NCBI RefSeq assembly: GCF_014196915.1
Contig: NZ_JACIEP010000007.1
Span: 124,001 to 188,000, forward strand
Origin: Dysgonomonas hofstadii
GTDB taxonomy: Bacteria > Bacteroidota > Bacteroidia > Bacteroidales > Dysgonomonadaceae
Direction of reading: 5' to 3'
DNA: 64,000 nt
Part shown: positions 9,540-18,082 of the stretch, piece by piece
Position numbering within the stretch: position 1 is the stretch's first letter
How the letters are laid out: each line of letters starts with the position of its first letter
Made by a program: the position numbers and the translations under genes
The notes under the pieces: generated by a model
The model's database searches: none
What the model was told of the DNA's origin: nothing
The model's input: the letters and a program-made list of their open reading frames with translations, nothing else

Positions 9540-10361
9540 TTAAAAATCCACATGATCGGGATCTGGCCCGATACGCATATCCTTATTCAGTGAGTTAATG
9601 GCTTTAATCTCATCCTGAGCCAGGTCAAAGTCAAATATTTCAAGATTCTCTTTCATTCTTTTCTCATTTGCCGATTTAGGGATTGTAACCACCCCTCTCT
9701 GATAGTCCCAGCGAAGGATAATTTGTGCAGGCGATTTTGAGTATTTATTTGCCAGGTCAATCAGTATTTTTTCTTCAAATAACCCTGTCTGGTTTGCAGC
9801 AAACTGACTCCAGGCTCCGACCTGTATTCCCATTCCAGTACAGAAAACCAAATCGCTATCCTGGGTCAGATAAGGGTGAAGCTCTATCTGATTTACTGCA
9901 GGAATAATATCTGTCGCATTCAACAAAGTTTCCAGATGGCGTTGTTTGAAGTTACTTACCCCTATGGCTTTAACTTTCCCTGTCTGATATATTTCTTCAA
10001 ATTTTTTCCAGGTATCCACAAATTTACCTTCTACCGGCCAGTGAATCAGGTAAAGATCGATATAACCGGTATCCAATCTTTTCAGACTGGCATCAAAAGC
10101 TTCTTTAACTTTCCCGCTGCGCTGATCAGCATTCCACATCTTGGTCGTAACGAATATTTCTTCACGCGGAATACCCGATTCGCGGATGGCTTTACCCACA
10201 GCTTCCTCGTTATGATAATACATGGCTGTGTCGATATGCCTGTACCCTGCCGATAATGCCGTCTTCACTACCCTTTCGGCTTCTTTGTTGTCTTCTATTC
10301 TAAAAACGCCTAGACCTACCCAGGGCATTTCTACTCCATTATTCAATTTGACTTTTTCCAT
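9540..10361 (-). CDS. Aldo/keto reductase
   Basis: 273 residues, the typical length for AKR family 5-like bacterial enzymes (2,5-diketo-D-gluconate reductase group). The catalytic tetrad is visible: Asp in HIDTAMYYHNE, Tyr five residues on, Lys in VTTKMWN and His in YLIHWPVEG. The NADPH-binding end has the IPKSANEKRMKEN motif. It reduces aldehydes or ketones with NADPH in the cytoplasm; the natural substrate cannot be told from sequence. The gene converges on the barrel gene at 9493, with a weak stem-loop (9498-9532) between them that may end both transcripts. Confidence 0.93.
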   Translation of the reverse strand: MEKVKLNNGVEMPWVGLGVFRIEDNKEAERVVKTALSAGYRHIDTAMYYHNEEAVGKAIRESGIPREEIFVTTKMWNADQRSGKVKEAFDASLKRLDTGYIDLYLIHWPVEGKFVDTWKKFEEIYQTGKVKAIGVSNFKQRHLETLLNATDIIPAVNQIELHPYLTQDSDLVFCTGMGIQVGAWSQFAANQTGLFEEKILIDLANKYSKSPAQIILRWDYQRGVVTIPKSANEKRMKENLEIFDFDLAQDEIKAINSLNKDMRIGPDPDHVDF

Positions 10362-10574
10362 CTTTAAGTATTTGCTTGTTTCTTATTTTAACAATTAATA
10401 TCCCGCTTTGTTTTATTTATTTTTATATTCAAAATGGCTGGTCATGTCAAAATGGAAAGAAAAGAATGATAAACAACTATTATTTGCTATATTAGAGACT
10501 TATAATATTGCACATTGATTATTTATTTATAACTTGCAGCTCATTTTTAATACAATATATAACTAACTAATATC

Positions 10575-12035
10575 ATGTCAGAGAATTCTCCTAAGATCAA
10601 ATTCCATAGCGGAGAGGATATCCCATTGGAATTACACAAAGTACGTGTCGTACAAAAACTTCATCTTGTTCCGATAGAGCGTCGCCTGGAAGCACTATAT
10701 GAAGCAGGATTCAATACATTCAGACTAAAAACTACAGATGTATTTCTGGATATGCTCACCGATAGCGGAACCAACGCCATGAGCGACCGCCAGCTTGGAG
10801 CTATGATGATAGCCGATGATGCCTATGCCGGATCGCAAAGTTTCGAACGATACCAGAAAGCAGTAGAGGATGTTCTGGGTAAAAAATACCTGCTTCCTGC
10901 ACATCAGGGGCGTGCATGTGAAAATATTATCTCCAATGCCTATATCCGTAAAGGCAGTATTGTGCCGATGAATTATCACTTTACTACCTCGATGGCACAT
11001 ATCACTCAATATGGTGGAAAAATAGAAGAGTTACTTTATGACGAAGCCTACGTAATAAATAGCCGCCATCCGTTCAAAGGAAATATGAACCTCGAGAAAT
11101 TGGAGAAATGCATCAATAAACATGGAGCAAGAAATATTCCGTATATCCGTATGGAAGCCTCTACCAACCTGATCGGAGGACAACCATTCTCTATGGAGAA
11201 CTTCCGTGGAGTACGGGCTATTGCCGATAAATACAATATTCGCCTGGTGCTTGATGCCAGTTTGCTCGGAGAAAACGCATGGCTGATCAAACAACGTGAG
11301 GAAGAATTTAAAAACAGTTCGATGGCAGAAATCATACTGGCAATGACAGATCTGGCCGATCTTGTTTACTTCTCCGCACGTAAACTCAGTTCATCCAGAG
11401 GTGGCGGTATCTGTACAAATGATTACGCAATACTGAAAGAGCTGGAGCCGCTTGTACCTTTATTCGAAGGATTTTTGACATATGGCGGTATGTCGGTTCG
11501 TGAGATCGAATCTATCGCAGTAGGTCTTTATGAAACACTGGACGAAAGCATGATATGTCAAAGCCCCCAATTCATCGAATATCTGGTGAATTCTCTGGAG
11601 GCAAAAGGTGTACCTATGGTAACACCTGCGGGTGTGCTGGGAGCGCATGTAAATGCGATGGAGGTTTGCGCACATATTCCTCAGACAGAATATCCTGCTG
11701 GATCCTTAGCTGCAGCCTTCTTCCTGATTTCGGGAATCAGAGGTATGGAACGCGGATCTGTATCCAACCAGCGTGACGAATATGGTAACGAAACATATGC
11801 GGATATGGAACTGCTGCGGCTGGCCATCCCTCGTCGTGTCTTCACTCTTTCACAAGTCAAATATGTGGAAGACCGGATGACATGGTTATACGAAAACCGC
11901 CATCTGATAGGTGGACTCAAATTCGTTTACGAACCACCTGTATTACGTTTCTTTATGGGAGGACTCGAGCCTGTGAATGACTGGCCACAACAGTTGATGG
12001 CCAAATTCCGCGAAGATTTTGAAGATAGTCTGTAA
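10575..12035 (+). CDS. Beta-eliminating lyase, tryptophanase family with tyrosine phenol-lyase-like active site
   Basis: 486 residues, PLP fold type I. Family motifs are clear: MLTDSGTNAMSDRQ, DDAYAGS, HQGRACENI, TNLIGGQP and RLAIPRRVFT. The PLP lysine is Lys270 in FSARKLSS. Three positions that differ between tryptophanase and tyrosine phenol-lyase (TPL) all follow TPL: Thr137 (Asp in TnaA), Arg393 in MERG (Ile in TnaA) and Phe in LRFF (His in TnaA). The conserved Arg two residues after the PLP-binding Asp (TPL Arg217, TnaA Arg226) is Leu230 here. The enzyme probably cleaves an aromatic amino acid to pyruvate and ammonia, releasing phenol or indole, or uses another substrate. It is monocistronic with its own terminator. 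A simple tryptophanase label would be too precise. Confidence 0.85.
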   Translation: MSENSPKIKFHSGEDIPLELHKVRVVQKLHLVPIERRLEALYEAGFNTFRLKTTDVFLDMLTDSGTNAMSDRQLGAMMIADDAYAGSQSFERYQKAVEDVLGKKYLLPAHQGRACENIISNAYIRKGSIVPMNYHFTTSMAHITQYGGKIEELLYDEAYVINSRHPFKGNMNLEKLEKCINKHGARNIPYIRMEASTNLIGGQPFSMENFRGVRAIADKYNIRLVLDASLLGENAWLIKQREEEFKNSSMAEIILAMTDLADLVYFSARKLSSSRGGGICTNDYAILKELEPLVPLFEGFLTYGGMSVREIESIAVGLYETLDESMICQSPQFIEYLVNSLEAKGVPMVTPAGVLGAHVNAMEVCAHIPQTEYPAGSLAAAFFLISGIRGMERGSVSNQRDEYGNETYADMELLRLAIPRRVFTLSQVKYVEDRMTWLYENRHLIGGLKFVYEPPVLRFFMGGLEPVNDWPQQLMAKFREDFEDSL

Positions 12036-12063
12036 GACTTCATACAGCTTTATTAAAAACTTT

Positions 12064-12100
12064 ATGGCATAAGTATTTATTACTTATGCCATTATTGTTT
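12064..12100 (+). terminator. Terminator of the lyase gene
   Basis: A perfect 12-bp stem (ATGGCATAAGTA with TACTTATGCCAT) with a five-base loop is followed by a T-rich tail. It starts 28 bases after the lyase stop codon. Confidence 0.85.
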
Positions 12101-12109
12101 TTATTTTCT

Positions 12110-12117
12110 TAGTTTTG
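12110..12117 (+). promoter_or_regulatory. Putative -7 promoter element
   Basis: TAGTTTTG fits the Bacteroidetes -7 consensus TAnnTTTG. It lies between the lyase terminator and the metalloprotease ATG at 12157. No good TTTG -33 element was found at the usual spacing. Confidence 0.5.
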
Positions 12118-12156
12118 TAGGTAAATGCACAGTATATTAACTAACAAAGGAAATCT

Positions 12157-14679
12157 ATGTCCAAAAAAACTCTGATCTTATTATCATTCTTGGTTCTGGG
12201 AATTACGAGTAGCGAAGCCCAGATATGGCCTTTCAAGAAGAAAAAGAAAGTAGAAAAAAAAGAAGCAGTGGCAGCCGCACCTAAACCGGCAACCCCAGCT
12301 TCTGGCCCTAAAAAATACGGGGAAGTGATAACGAAAGAAGCCGAAACAAACACAGGCTTCTTTAAAGTACATAAAGTAAAAGATAAATTCTATTTCGAAC
12401 TATCCGACTCCATTATGGGGCGTGATATTCTGGTAGTAAACCGTATATCCAAGGCTCCGGTCAACAGGTATAAATCACTGGTAGGCTATCCTGGTGACCA
12501 GATCGGGGAAAATGTAATCCAATTTGAAGAAGGGCCGAACAATAAGGTTTTCATTCGCAACATATCATATCTTGAACAATCGAAGGATACACTGGGGATG
12601 TATCTTTCAGTAAAAAATTCCAATATTCAGCCGATAGTGGCGACATTTAATGTAGAAGCAATAAAAAAAGATTCGACCGATAAATCCCAGAATCTTATTA
12701 TCGACGTTACCAGTTTCCTGAATACCGATAACAATATTTTATTCTTTGATACACGGATGAAGAAATACAGGGGGATAGGAAATTTCTTTGCCGACAGAAG
12801 CTATATTGATACTATAAAAGCATTCCCAATCAACATAGAGATAAAAACAGTTAAGACTTATGCTCAGGCTGCACCTCAGGGATATCCTCCACAGGTAGCA
12901 GCTACTTTTCCGAACGACCCAATGACATATGAACTTAACAGTTCATTGGTATTATTGCCAAAAGAACCGATGAAACCGCGCTTTTACGATCCGCGTGTAG
13001 GTTATTTTGCTGTTCGTTATACCGATTTCGATACCAATCCGCAGGGAATAGAATATAAATCGATGATTACCCGCTGGCGGCTCGAACCAAAAGACGAGGA
13101 CTTGCAAAAATACCTGAACGGGGAACTGGTGGAACCGAAGAAACCAATTGTCTTTTATATAGATCCAGCCACTCCTAAAAAATGGGTTCCTTATTTGGTC
13201 GCCGGAGTGAATGACTGGCAGAAAGCATTCGAGAAAGCAGGATTCAAAAATGCGATTATCGGACTTGAAGCACCTAAGGATTCTACATGGAGTCTCGAGG
13301 ACGCACGTCATTCGGCGATCGTATATAAACCATCCGATATACCGAATGCGAGTGGCCCGCATGTGCATGACCCACGCAGTGGCGAGATTATCGAAACACA
13401 TATCAACTGGTACCATAATGTGATGTTCTTGCTCCGCAACTGGTATATGATACAGGCCGGAAACGTTGATAAGCGTGCTCAAAAGCTGCTTTTCGAAGAC
13501 GAATTGATGGGTGAACTGATCAGGTTTGTTTCTTCGCATGAAGTTGGACATACATTAGGACTTCGTCACAACTTCGGTTCATCGGCAACCGTACCTGTAG
13601 AAAACCTGAGAAATAAAGAATGGGTAGAAGCAAACGGACATACACCGTCTATTATGGATTATGCCCGTTTCAATTATATAGCCCAGCCGGAAGATAATAT
13701 TACAGAAAAAGGTCTGTTCCCACGTATTGGCATTTATGATGACTGGTCTATAGAATGGGGATATCGTTATCTTCCTGAATATAAAACCGCAGAAGAAGAA
13801 ATTCCATTCTCAAACAAAACGATCATTGAAAAACTCAATCAGGATAAGCGCTATACATTCGGTACGGAAACAGATCCTGACGATCCGCGTAATCAGAATG
13901 AAGACCTGGGCGATAACGCAATGCTGGCAAGCGATTACGGTATAAAAAACCTGCAACGCATTGTTCCCCAGATTTTCGCATGGACATACGAGCCAAATAA
14001 AGGATATGACATGGCCCGGAACATATACAATGAAGTGGTGAGTCAGTATGGCCGCTATATGGGGCATGTTGCCAAGAATGTTGCCGGTATATACAGAACT
14101 CCTGTAACCGTGGAAGAGAACAAGAATGCACAGGAATTTGTGCCAAAGGATATTCAGAAAGAAGCTATGCTGTTTCTGGATAAACAATTGTTTGTCACAC
14201 CAACATGGCTGATAGATAATCAGTTGATAGACAAAGCTGCTGTTGAACCTGTTTCTTCGATAGGTAATACACAGAAAAGAATTGTCGACCGTCTGGTCAG
14301 TAAATATACAATAGATAAAATGCTGCGGGATGAAACATATAACGGGGCAAAGGCTTATACTGCCACCAATATGTTCGACGACCTGAAAAAAAGTGTGTGG
14401 AGTGAACTTATAAATGGAAAGCAAATAGATATTTACAGGCGTAATTTACAGAAGAACTATGTGAATGCCCTTATAAGTATTGTCAATCCTCCTGCAGGAA
14501 GTTCTGCCGCAACGATGTCGAGAGGGGCGGCCTCCGATGCCACAGCCATAGCGCGTGCGCAATTAACAGACCTGAGACAGAGCCTGAAAAACGCAGCTGC
14601 ATCTTCATCGGGGATCAAACGCAGCCATTGTCTTGATCTGGTCGGACAGATAGAAAAAGCATTAGATATAACTAAATAA
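12157..14679 (+). CDS. Zinc-dependent metalloprotease, secreted (DUF5117/DUF5118/DUF4953 type)
   Basis: 840 residues. A signal peptide (MSKKTLILLSFLVLGITSSEAQ) is followed by a Lys/Ala/Pro-rich linker. The N-terminal half matches the DUF5118 and DUF5117 domains. The catalytic part has the metzincin-type zinc motif HEVGHTLGLRH near residue 465, with the expected HExxHxxGxxH spacing, and then SIMDYARFNY as a Met-turn-like segment. The protein is expected in the periplasm or outside the cell and probably degrades peptides; its substrate is unknown. The GH18 lipoprotein gene starts seven bases after its stop, so the two are probably co-transcribed. Confidence 0.9.
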   Translation: MSKKTLILLSFLVLGITSSEAQIWPFKKKKKVEKKEAVAAAPKPATPASGPKKYGEVITKEAETNTGFFKVHKVKDKFYFELSDSIMGRDILVVNRISKAPVNRYKSLVGYPGDQIGENVIQFEEGPNNKVFIRNISYLEQSKDTLGMYLSVKNSNIQPIVATFNVEAIKKDSTDKSQNLIIDVTSFLNTDNNILFFDTRMKKYRGIGNFFADRSYIDTIKAFPINIEIKTVKTYAQAAPQGYPPQVAATFPNDPMTYELNSSLVLLPKEPMKPRFYDPRVGYFAVRYTDFDTNPQGIEYKSMITRWRLEPKDEDLQKYLNGELVEPKKPIVFYIDPATPKKWVPYLVAGVNDWQKAFEKAGFKNAIIGLEAPKDSTWSLEDARHSAIVYKPSDIPNASGPHVHDPRSGEIIETHINWYHNVMFLLRNWYMIQAGNVDKRAQKLLFEDELMGELIRFVSSHEVGHTLGLRHNFGSSATVPVENLRNKEWVEANGHTPSIMDYARFNYIAQPEDNITEKGLFPRIGIYDDWSIEWGYRYLPEYKTAEEEIPFSNKTIIEKLNQDKRYTFGTETDPDDPRNQNEDLGDNAMLASDYGIKNLQRIVPQIFAWTYEPNKGYDMARNIYNEVVSQYGRYMGHVAKNVAGIYRTPVTVEENKNAQEFVPKDIQKEAMLFLDKQLFVTPTWLIDNQLIDKAAVEPVSSIGNTQKRIVDRLVSKYTIDKMLRDETYNGAKAYTATNMFDDLKKSVWSELINGKQIDIYRRNLQKNYVNALISIVNPPAGSSAATMSRGAASDATAIARAQLTDLRQSLKNAAASSSGIKRSHCLDLVGQIEKALDITK

Positions 14680-14686
14680 AAGGAAC

Positions 14687-15814
14687 ATGAAAAAAAGTAT
14701 TATTATTTCATTAGCGCTGATTTTGGCTATTTTGTCATCTTGCGGAGGCAAGAAAGAGGCGGAAGGTATAAAGAAACCGGTAGTAATTGCCTATGTAGGC
14801 GGTTTTAAGGGGTCAGTAGATGTATCAAAAATTGCCGCTAATAAAATTACGCATATCAATTATGCATTTGTTGATGTGCAGGAAGGAAAAGCCTTTTTGA
14901 CAAACGAGGCTACTGATGTAGAAAATTTCAAAAATCTAAATACGCTGAAAGAACAGAATCCTGAATTGAAAATACTTATTTCTATTGGGGGCTGGTCATG
15001 GAGCAAAAACTTCTCCGATGCAGTTCTGACTCAGGAAGGTCAGAAAACATTCGCCAAATCGGCCGTTGATATTATGAAGAAATATGATCTTGACGGGATT
15101 GATATCGACTGGGAATATCCTGCTATGGAAGGTGCAGAGGGTAATGTATTCCGCCCTGAGGACAAGCAGAATTACACCCTGATGTTTGCTGCTATCAAGA
15201 CAGAACTGGATGCCCTAACTCAGGAAACAGGAAAGAAATATTTACTGACTACGGCTGTAGGTGGCTCACAGGAATTTATCGATAATACAGAAATGGCAAA
15301 GGTGCAGGAATATCTCGATTATGTAAATGTGATGACATACGACTATCAGTCGAAAGAGATTGCAGTACACCATACGAATCTCGACGCATCGGATAAATAT
15401 GAAAACAGCAGCAGTGCGGGTAAATCCATACAGGCATATATTGCTGCCGGGGTTCCTGCCGATAAACTGGTTATGGGAATTGCATTCTACGGACGTATAT
15501 ATGAACTGAAGAAGGGATGGAAAAACGGGATAGGCGAAACGATAACAAAACAAATTGAAGGAAAAGGCTATACAGTAATAAAAGATAGTCTTGTAAATCA
15601 GGACGAATTTTTCAGATATTGGGACACTGCGGCGAAAGCCCCATACCTGTTCAATTTCTACAAAGGTATTTTTGTGACTTACGATGATGAAGAATCTGTT
15701 AAAGCAAAATGCCAGTATGTGATGGAGAACGGAATGGGAGGAGTTATGTTCTGGGAATATTTCTCCGATCCTAAAGGTTTCTTATTGAATACCATCGACC
15801 AGAACTTAAAATAA
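14687..15814 (+). CDS. GH18 chitinase-like lipoprotein
   Basis: 375 residues. Lipoprotein signal with Cys19 in AILSSCGG. The GH18 barrel is complete: an ISIGGWSWS strand, the catalytic motif LDGIDIDWEYP with Glu143 as acid/base, a VMTYDYQ strand and GVMFWEY near the end. It should cleave beta-1,4-N-acetylglucosamine linkages (chitin, chito-oligosaccharides or N-glycan cores), anchored to the outer membrane. It follows the metalloprotease gene after only seven bases. Confidence 0.93.
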   Translation: MKKSIIISLALILAILSSCGGKKEAEGIKKPVVIAYVGGFKGSVDVSKIAANKITHINYAFVDVQEGKAFLTNEATDVENFKNLNTLKEQNPELKILISIGGWSWSKNFSDAVLTQEGQKTFAKSAVDIMKKYDLDGIDIDWEYPAMEGAEGNVFRPEDKQNYTLMFAAIKTELDALTQETGKKYLLTTAVGGSQEFIDNTEMAKVQEYLDYVNVMTYDYQSKEIAVHHTNLDASDKYENSSSAGKSIQAYIAAGVPADKLVMGIAFYGRIYELKKGWKNGIGETITKQIEGKGYTVIKDSLVNQDEFFRYWDTAAKAPYLFNFYKGIFVTYDDEESVKAKCQYVMENGMGGVMFWEYFSDPKGFLLNTIDQNLK

Positions 15815-15857
15815 TATAATTTAATAGTTCCGTTTATCGGATTGCACAGGTTGTTTG

Positions 15858-15865
15858 TATTTTTG
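15858..15865 (+). promoter_or_regulatory. Putative -7 promoter element of porX
   Basis: TATTTTTG fits TAnnTTTG. Transcription from here would begin near 15872 and give a leader of about 75 bases that contains the hairpin at 15892-15926. No clear -33 box. Confidence 0.5.
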
Positions 15866-15891
15866 ATGAACAACTAAAGTGCAGAAATATA

Positions 15892-15926
15892 ATAAGCCAC
15901 TTTATTGATCGGATAAAGTGGCTTAT
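15892..15926. other. Long perfect stem-loop between the GH18 gene and porX
   Basis: ATAAGCCACTTTAT pairs perfectly with ATAAAGTGGCTTAT (14 bp, seven-base loop). It has no T-run on the plus side. It may stabilise or end the upstream mRNA. It also lies 20 bases before the porX ATG, inside the predicted porX leader. Confidence 0.7.
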
Positions 15927-15945
15927 CATCTATTATAGACTTTAC

Positions 15946-17490
15946 ATGAGAAAGAAACGGATACTCTGGGCTGATGATGAAATAGATATCTTACGGGCAC
16001 ATATACTGTTCCTTACGGAAAAAGGATATGAGGTAACACCTGTGAATAGCGGACAGGATGCTCTGGAATGTTTCAAAAATGAGATATTCGACATTGTCTT
16101 TCTTGACGAGCATATGCCGGGATTGAGTGGGCTGGATACATTGAGTATGATCAAGGAGATTGATCCGAATATTCCCGTTATCATGATCACTAAGAGTGAG
16201 GATGAAGGCATCATGACTCACGCTATTGGCAAAAAGATCACCGACTATCTCATCAAACCTGTAAACCCGAACCAGATATTGCTTTCGCTGAAAAAGAACC
16301 TTCACAAGGATGACATCCTGTCCGAGGTTACCCTTGAAGGCTACCGTGAGGAATATACAAAATTTAGTCAGCATATAAATGAAGCCTCATGTTATAAGGA
16401 TTGGATAGATATATACAAGAAGATTATTTATTGGGATATAGAATTAACCTCTTCACAAAGCCCGCTCTTGGATTTATTGCGGGTGCAGAAACAGGAAGCG
16501 AACAATGGTTTCTGTAAATATATTAAACAGAACTACGAAAGCTGGTTTCACGAGGCGAAAGACAAACCTCTGATAAGTCCGGAAATACTCTCAAAAAAGA
16601 TATTCCCCCTGATAGACAATAAGGAGAAGGTATTCTTCATTCTGATAGACAATTTCCGTCTCGACCAATGGTGGGAAGTAAAAGACCTGTTGGCAAATGA
16701 GTTCTCAATTACCGAAGACGAATTCTTCAGTATACTCCCTACTGCCACGCAGTATGCCCGTAACTCCATTTTCTCAGGGCTGATGCCGGCACAAATAGTT
16801 AAGATGTATCCTGAACTGTGGATCGGGGAGAACGAGGATGAAAGTAAAAATATCAATGAAGAAATACTTCTTGGCAAACAAATAGAAAGGACCAGAAAAG
16901 ATTATACTTTCTCTTACAACAAACTGCTTACTTCATCGGCAGGTGAAAAGCTTTTGCAGAATATAAACAACATAAGCAATAAGCAACTGAATGTGGTTGT
17001 TATCAATTTTGTGGATATGCTTTCGCATGCCCGCACCGAGTCGAAGATGATAAAGGAACTGGCCTCAGACGAGGCTGCTTACCGCTCTCTTACCCGCTCA
17101 TGGTTCAGGCATTCGAGTACGATGGATATTATGCGGAAGGCAAAGGAGATGGGATATAAGATTATCCTGACTACCGATCATGGAACTATCCGTGTAAAGA
17201 ATCCTCAGAAGGTGCTCGGCGACAGGGAAGTGAATACAAATATCCGCTATAAGGCCGGACGCAACCTCGAATACGACCGCAAGAAAGTATATGATATCCA
17301 TTCGCCGGAAAAGATCGGATTACCTGCGCCGAATATCAGTACAAAATATATTTTTGCCTCAAGTGAGGATTTTTTTGCTTATCCTAACAATTATAATCAT
17401 TATGTATCATACTACACCGATACATTCCAGCATGGGGGTATTTCGATGGAAGAAATGATCGTCCCGTTTATTACATTGACGGGAAAGTAA
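15946..17490 (+). CDS. porX: PorX-type response regulator with PglZ domain
   Basis: 514 residues. Residues 1-120 are a CheY-like receiver: acidic pair DD at 10-11, phosphoacceptor Asp54 in VFLDEHMPG, and the Lys of the YLIKPVNP switch. No DNA-binding domain follows. The rest is a PglZ domain of the alkaline phosphatase superfamily, with FILIDNFRLDQW, VINFVDMLSHAR and TTDHGTIRV as metal-site segments. In Porphyromonas and Flavobacterium, PorX with the kinase PorY controls type IX secretion genes, and the PglZ domain acts on cyclic or linear oligonucleotides. No porY or T9SS structural gene is nearby. Confidence 0.95.
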   Translation: MRKKRILWADDEIDILRAHILFLTEKGYEVTPVNSGQDALECFKNEIFDIVFLDEHMPGLSGLDTLSMIKEIDPNIPVIMITKSEDEGIMTHAIGKKITDYLIKPVNPNQILLSLKKNLHKDDILSEVTLEGYREEYTKFSQHINEASCYKDWIDIYKKIIYWDIELTSSQSPLLDLLRVQKQEANNGFCKYIKQNYESWFHEAKDKPLISPEILSKKIFPLIDNKEKVFFILIDNFRLDQWWEVKDLLANEFSITEDEFFSILPTATQYARNSIFSGLMPAQIVKMYPELWIGENEDESKNINEEILLGKQIERTRKDYTFSYNKLLTSSAGEKLLQNINNISNKQLNVVVINFVDMLSHARTESKMIKELASDEAAYRSLTRSWFRHSSTMDIMRKAKEMGYKIILTTDHGTIRVKNPQKVLGDREVNTNIRYKAGRNLEYDRKKVYDIHSPEKIGLPAPNISTKYIFASSEDFFAYPNNYNHYVSYYTDTFQHGGISMEEMIVPFITLTGK

Positions 17491-17494
17491 GATA

Positions 17495-18073
17495 TCAATT
17501 AGTATTACTCGAAGACAGAGTTAATGCTTTTTCATAAGCCTCCATGATTAGGCCTGTATCAAAATCTTCGAGATACATAAGAGGAACAGATATTTCGAGT
17601 TCAATTTTATTAGGGATCAGTTCTTCTTTTTCATAATCGAAGTAATAGCTCACTCCTGAACATTTACCTGTCAACAGGTCAAAATTCAGATCATTCTTCC
17701 CATCGTTTGCCGCATTACCAAAAGCATAAGAATAGTATGAAACTGCTCTTATCCGCTTTGTCTCCGGTTCATATCTAAAACAGATACTTTCTCCTGCCCG
17801 CATCCAGTTAAAACTATAGTAAAATCCATCTTTTGTATCCCCCAGACTGGAACCCATTCCATTCATATTGTCCAAATAAATCTCCGGACTATAAACAGGA
17901 GTAAAGTTTTCACCTGACAATTGACAAACAATACACGACTTCGCACTATCTAACCGGATAGTATCTGCAATGTTATCCCCATCTATATCCTTTTCCAGTG
18001 TATAGCTGTCCTGACAAAAGGCATTCTCCAAAAGGAGTAGAAAGGCAATTAATGATATTATAAACTTCATCAT
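17495..18073 (-). CDS. Secreted protein of unknown function, 192 aa
   Basis: A signal peptide (MMKFIISLIAFLLLLENAFCQ) is followed by a mature domain starting with SYTLEKDIDGDNIADTIRLD. This resembles the calcium-binding FG-GAP-like or VCBS-like repeats that describe DxDGD loops. No catalytic motif was recognised. The gene follows mltF after nine bases on the same strand, so it is probably in that transcript. It converges on porX with a five-base gap. Confidence 0.75.
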   Translation of the reverse strand: MMKFIISLIAFLLLLENAFCQDSYTLEKDIDGDNIADTIRLDSAKSCIVCQLSGENFTPVYSPEIYLDNMNGMGSSLGDTKDGFYYSFNWMRAGESICFRYEPETKRIRAVSYYSYAFGNAANDGKNDLNFDLLTGKCSGVSYYFDYEKEELIPNKIELEISVPLMYLEDFDTGLIMEAYEKALTLSSSNTN

Positions 18074-18082
18074 ATAAAATGA

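Noticed and set aside
10575-12035. Firm label as tryptophanase (tnaA)
   Set aside because: Three specificity positions match tyrosine phenol-lyase and one conserved Arg is lost, so substrate is left open.
12952-13551. 199-aa minus-strand frame
   Set aside because: Antisense shadow of the metalloprotease gene.
13810-14424. 204-aa minus-strand frame
   Set aside because: Antisense shadow of the metalloprotease gene.
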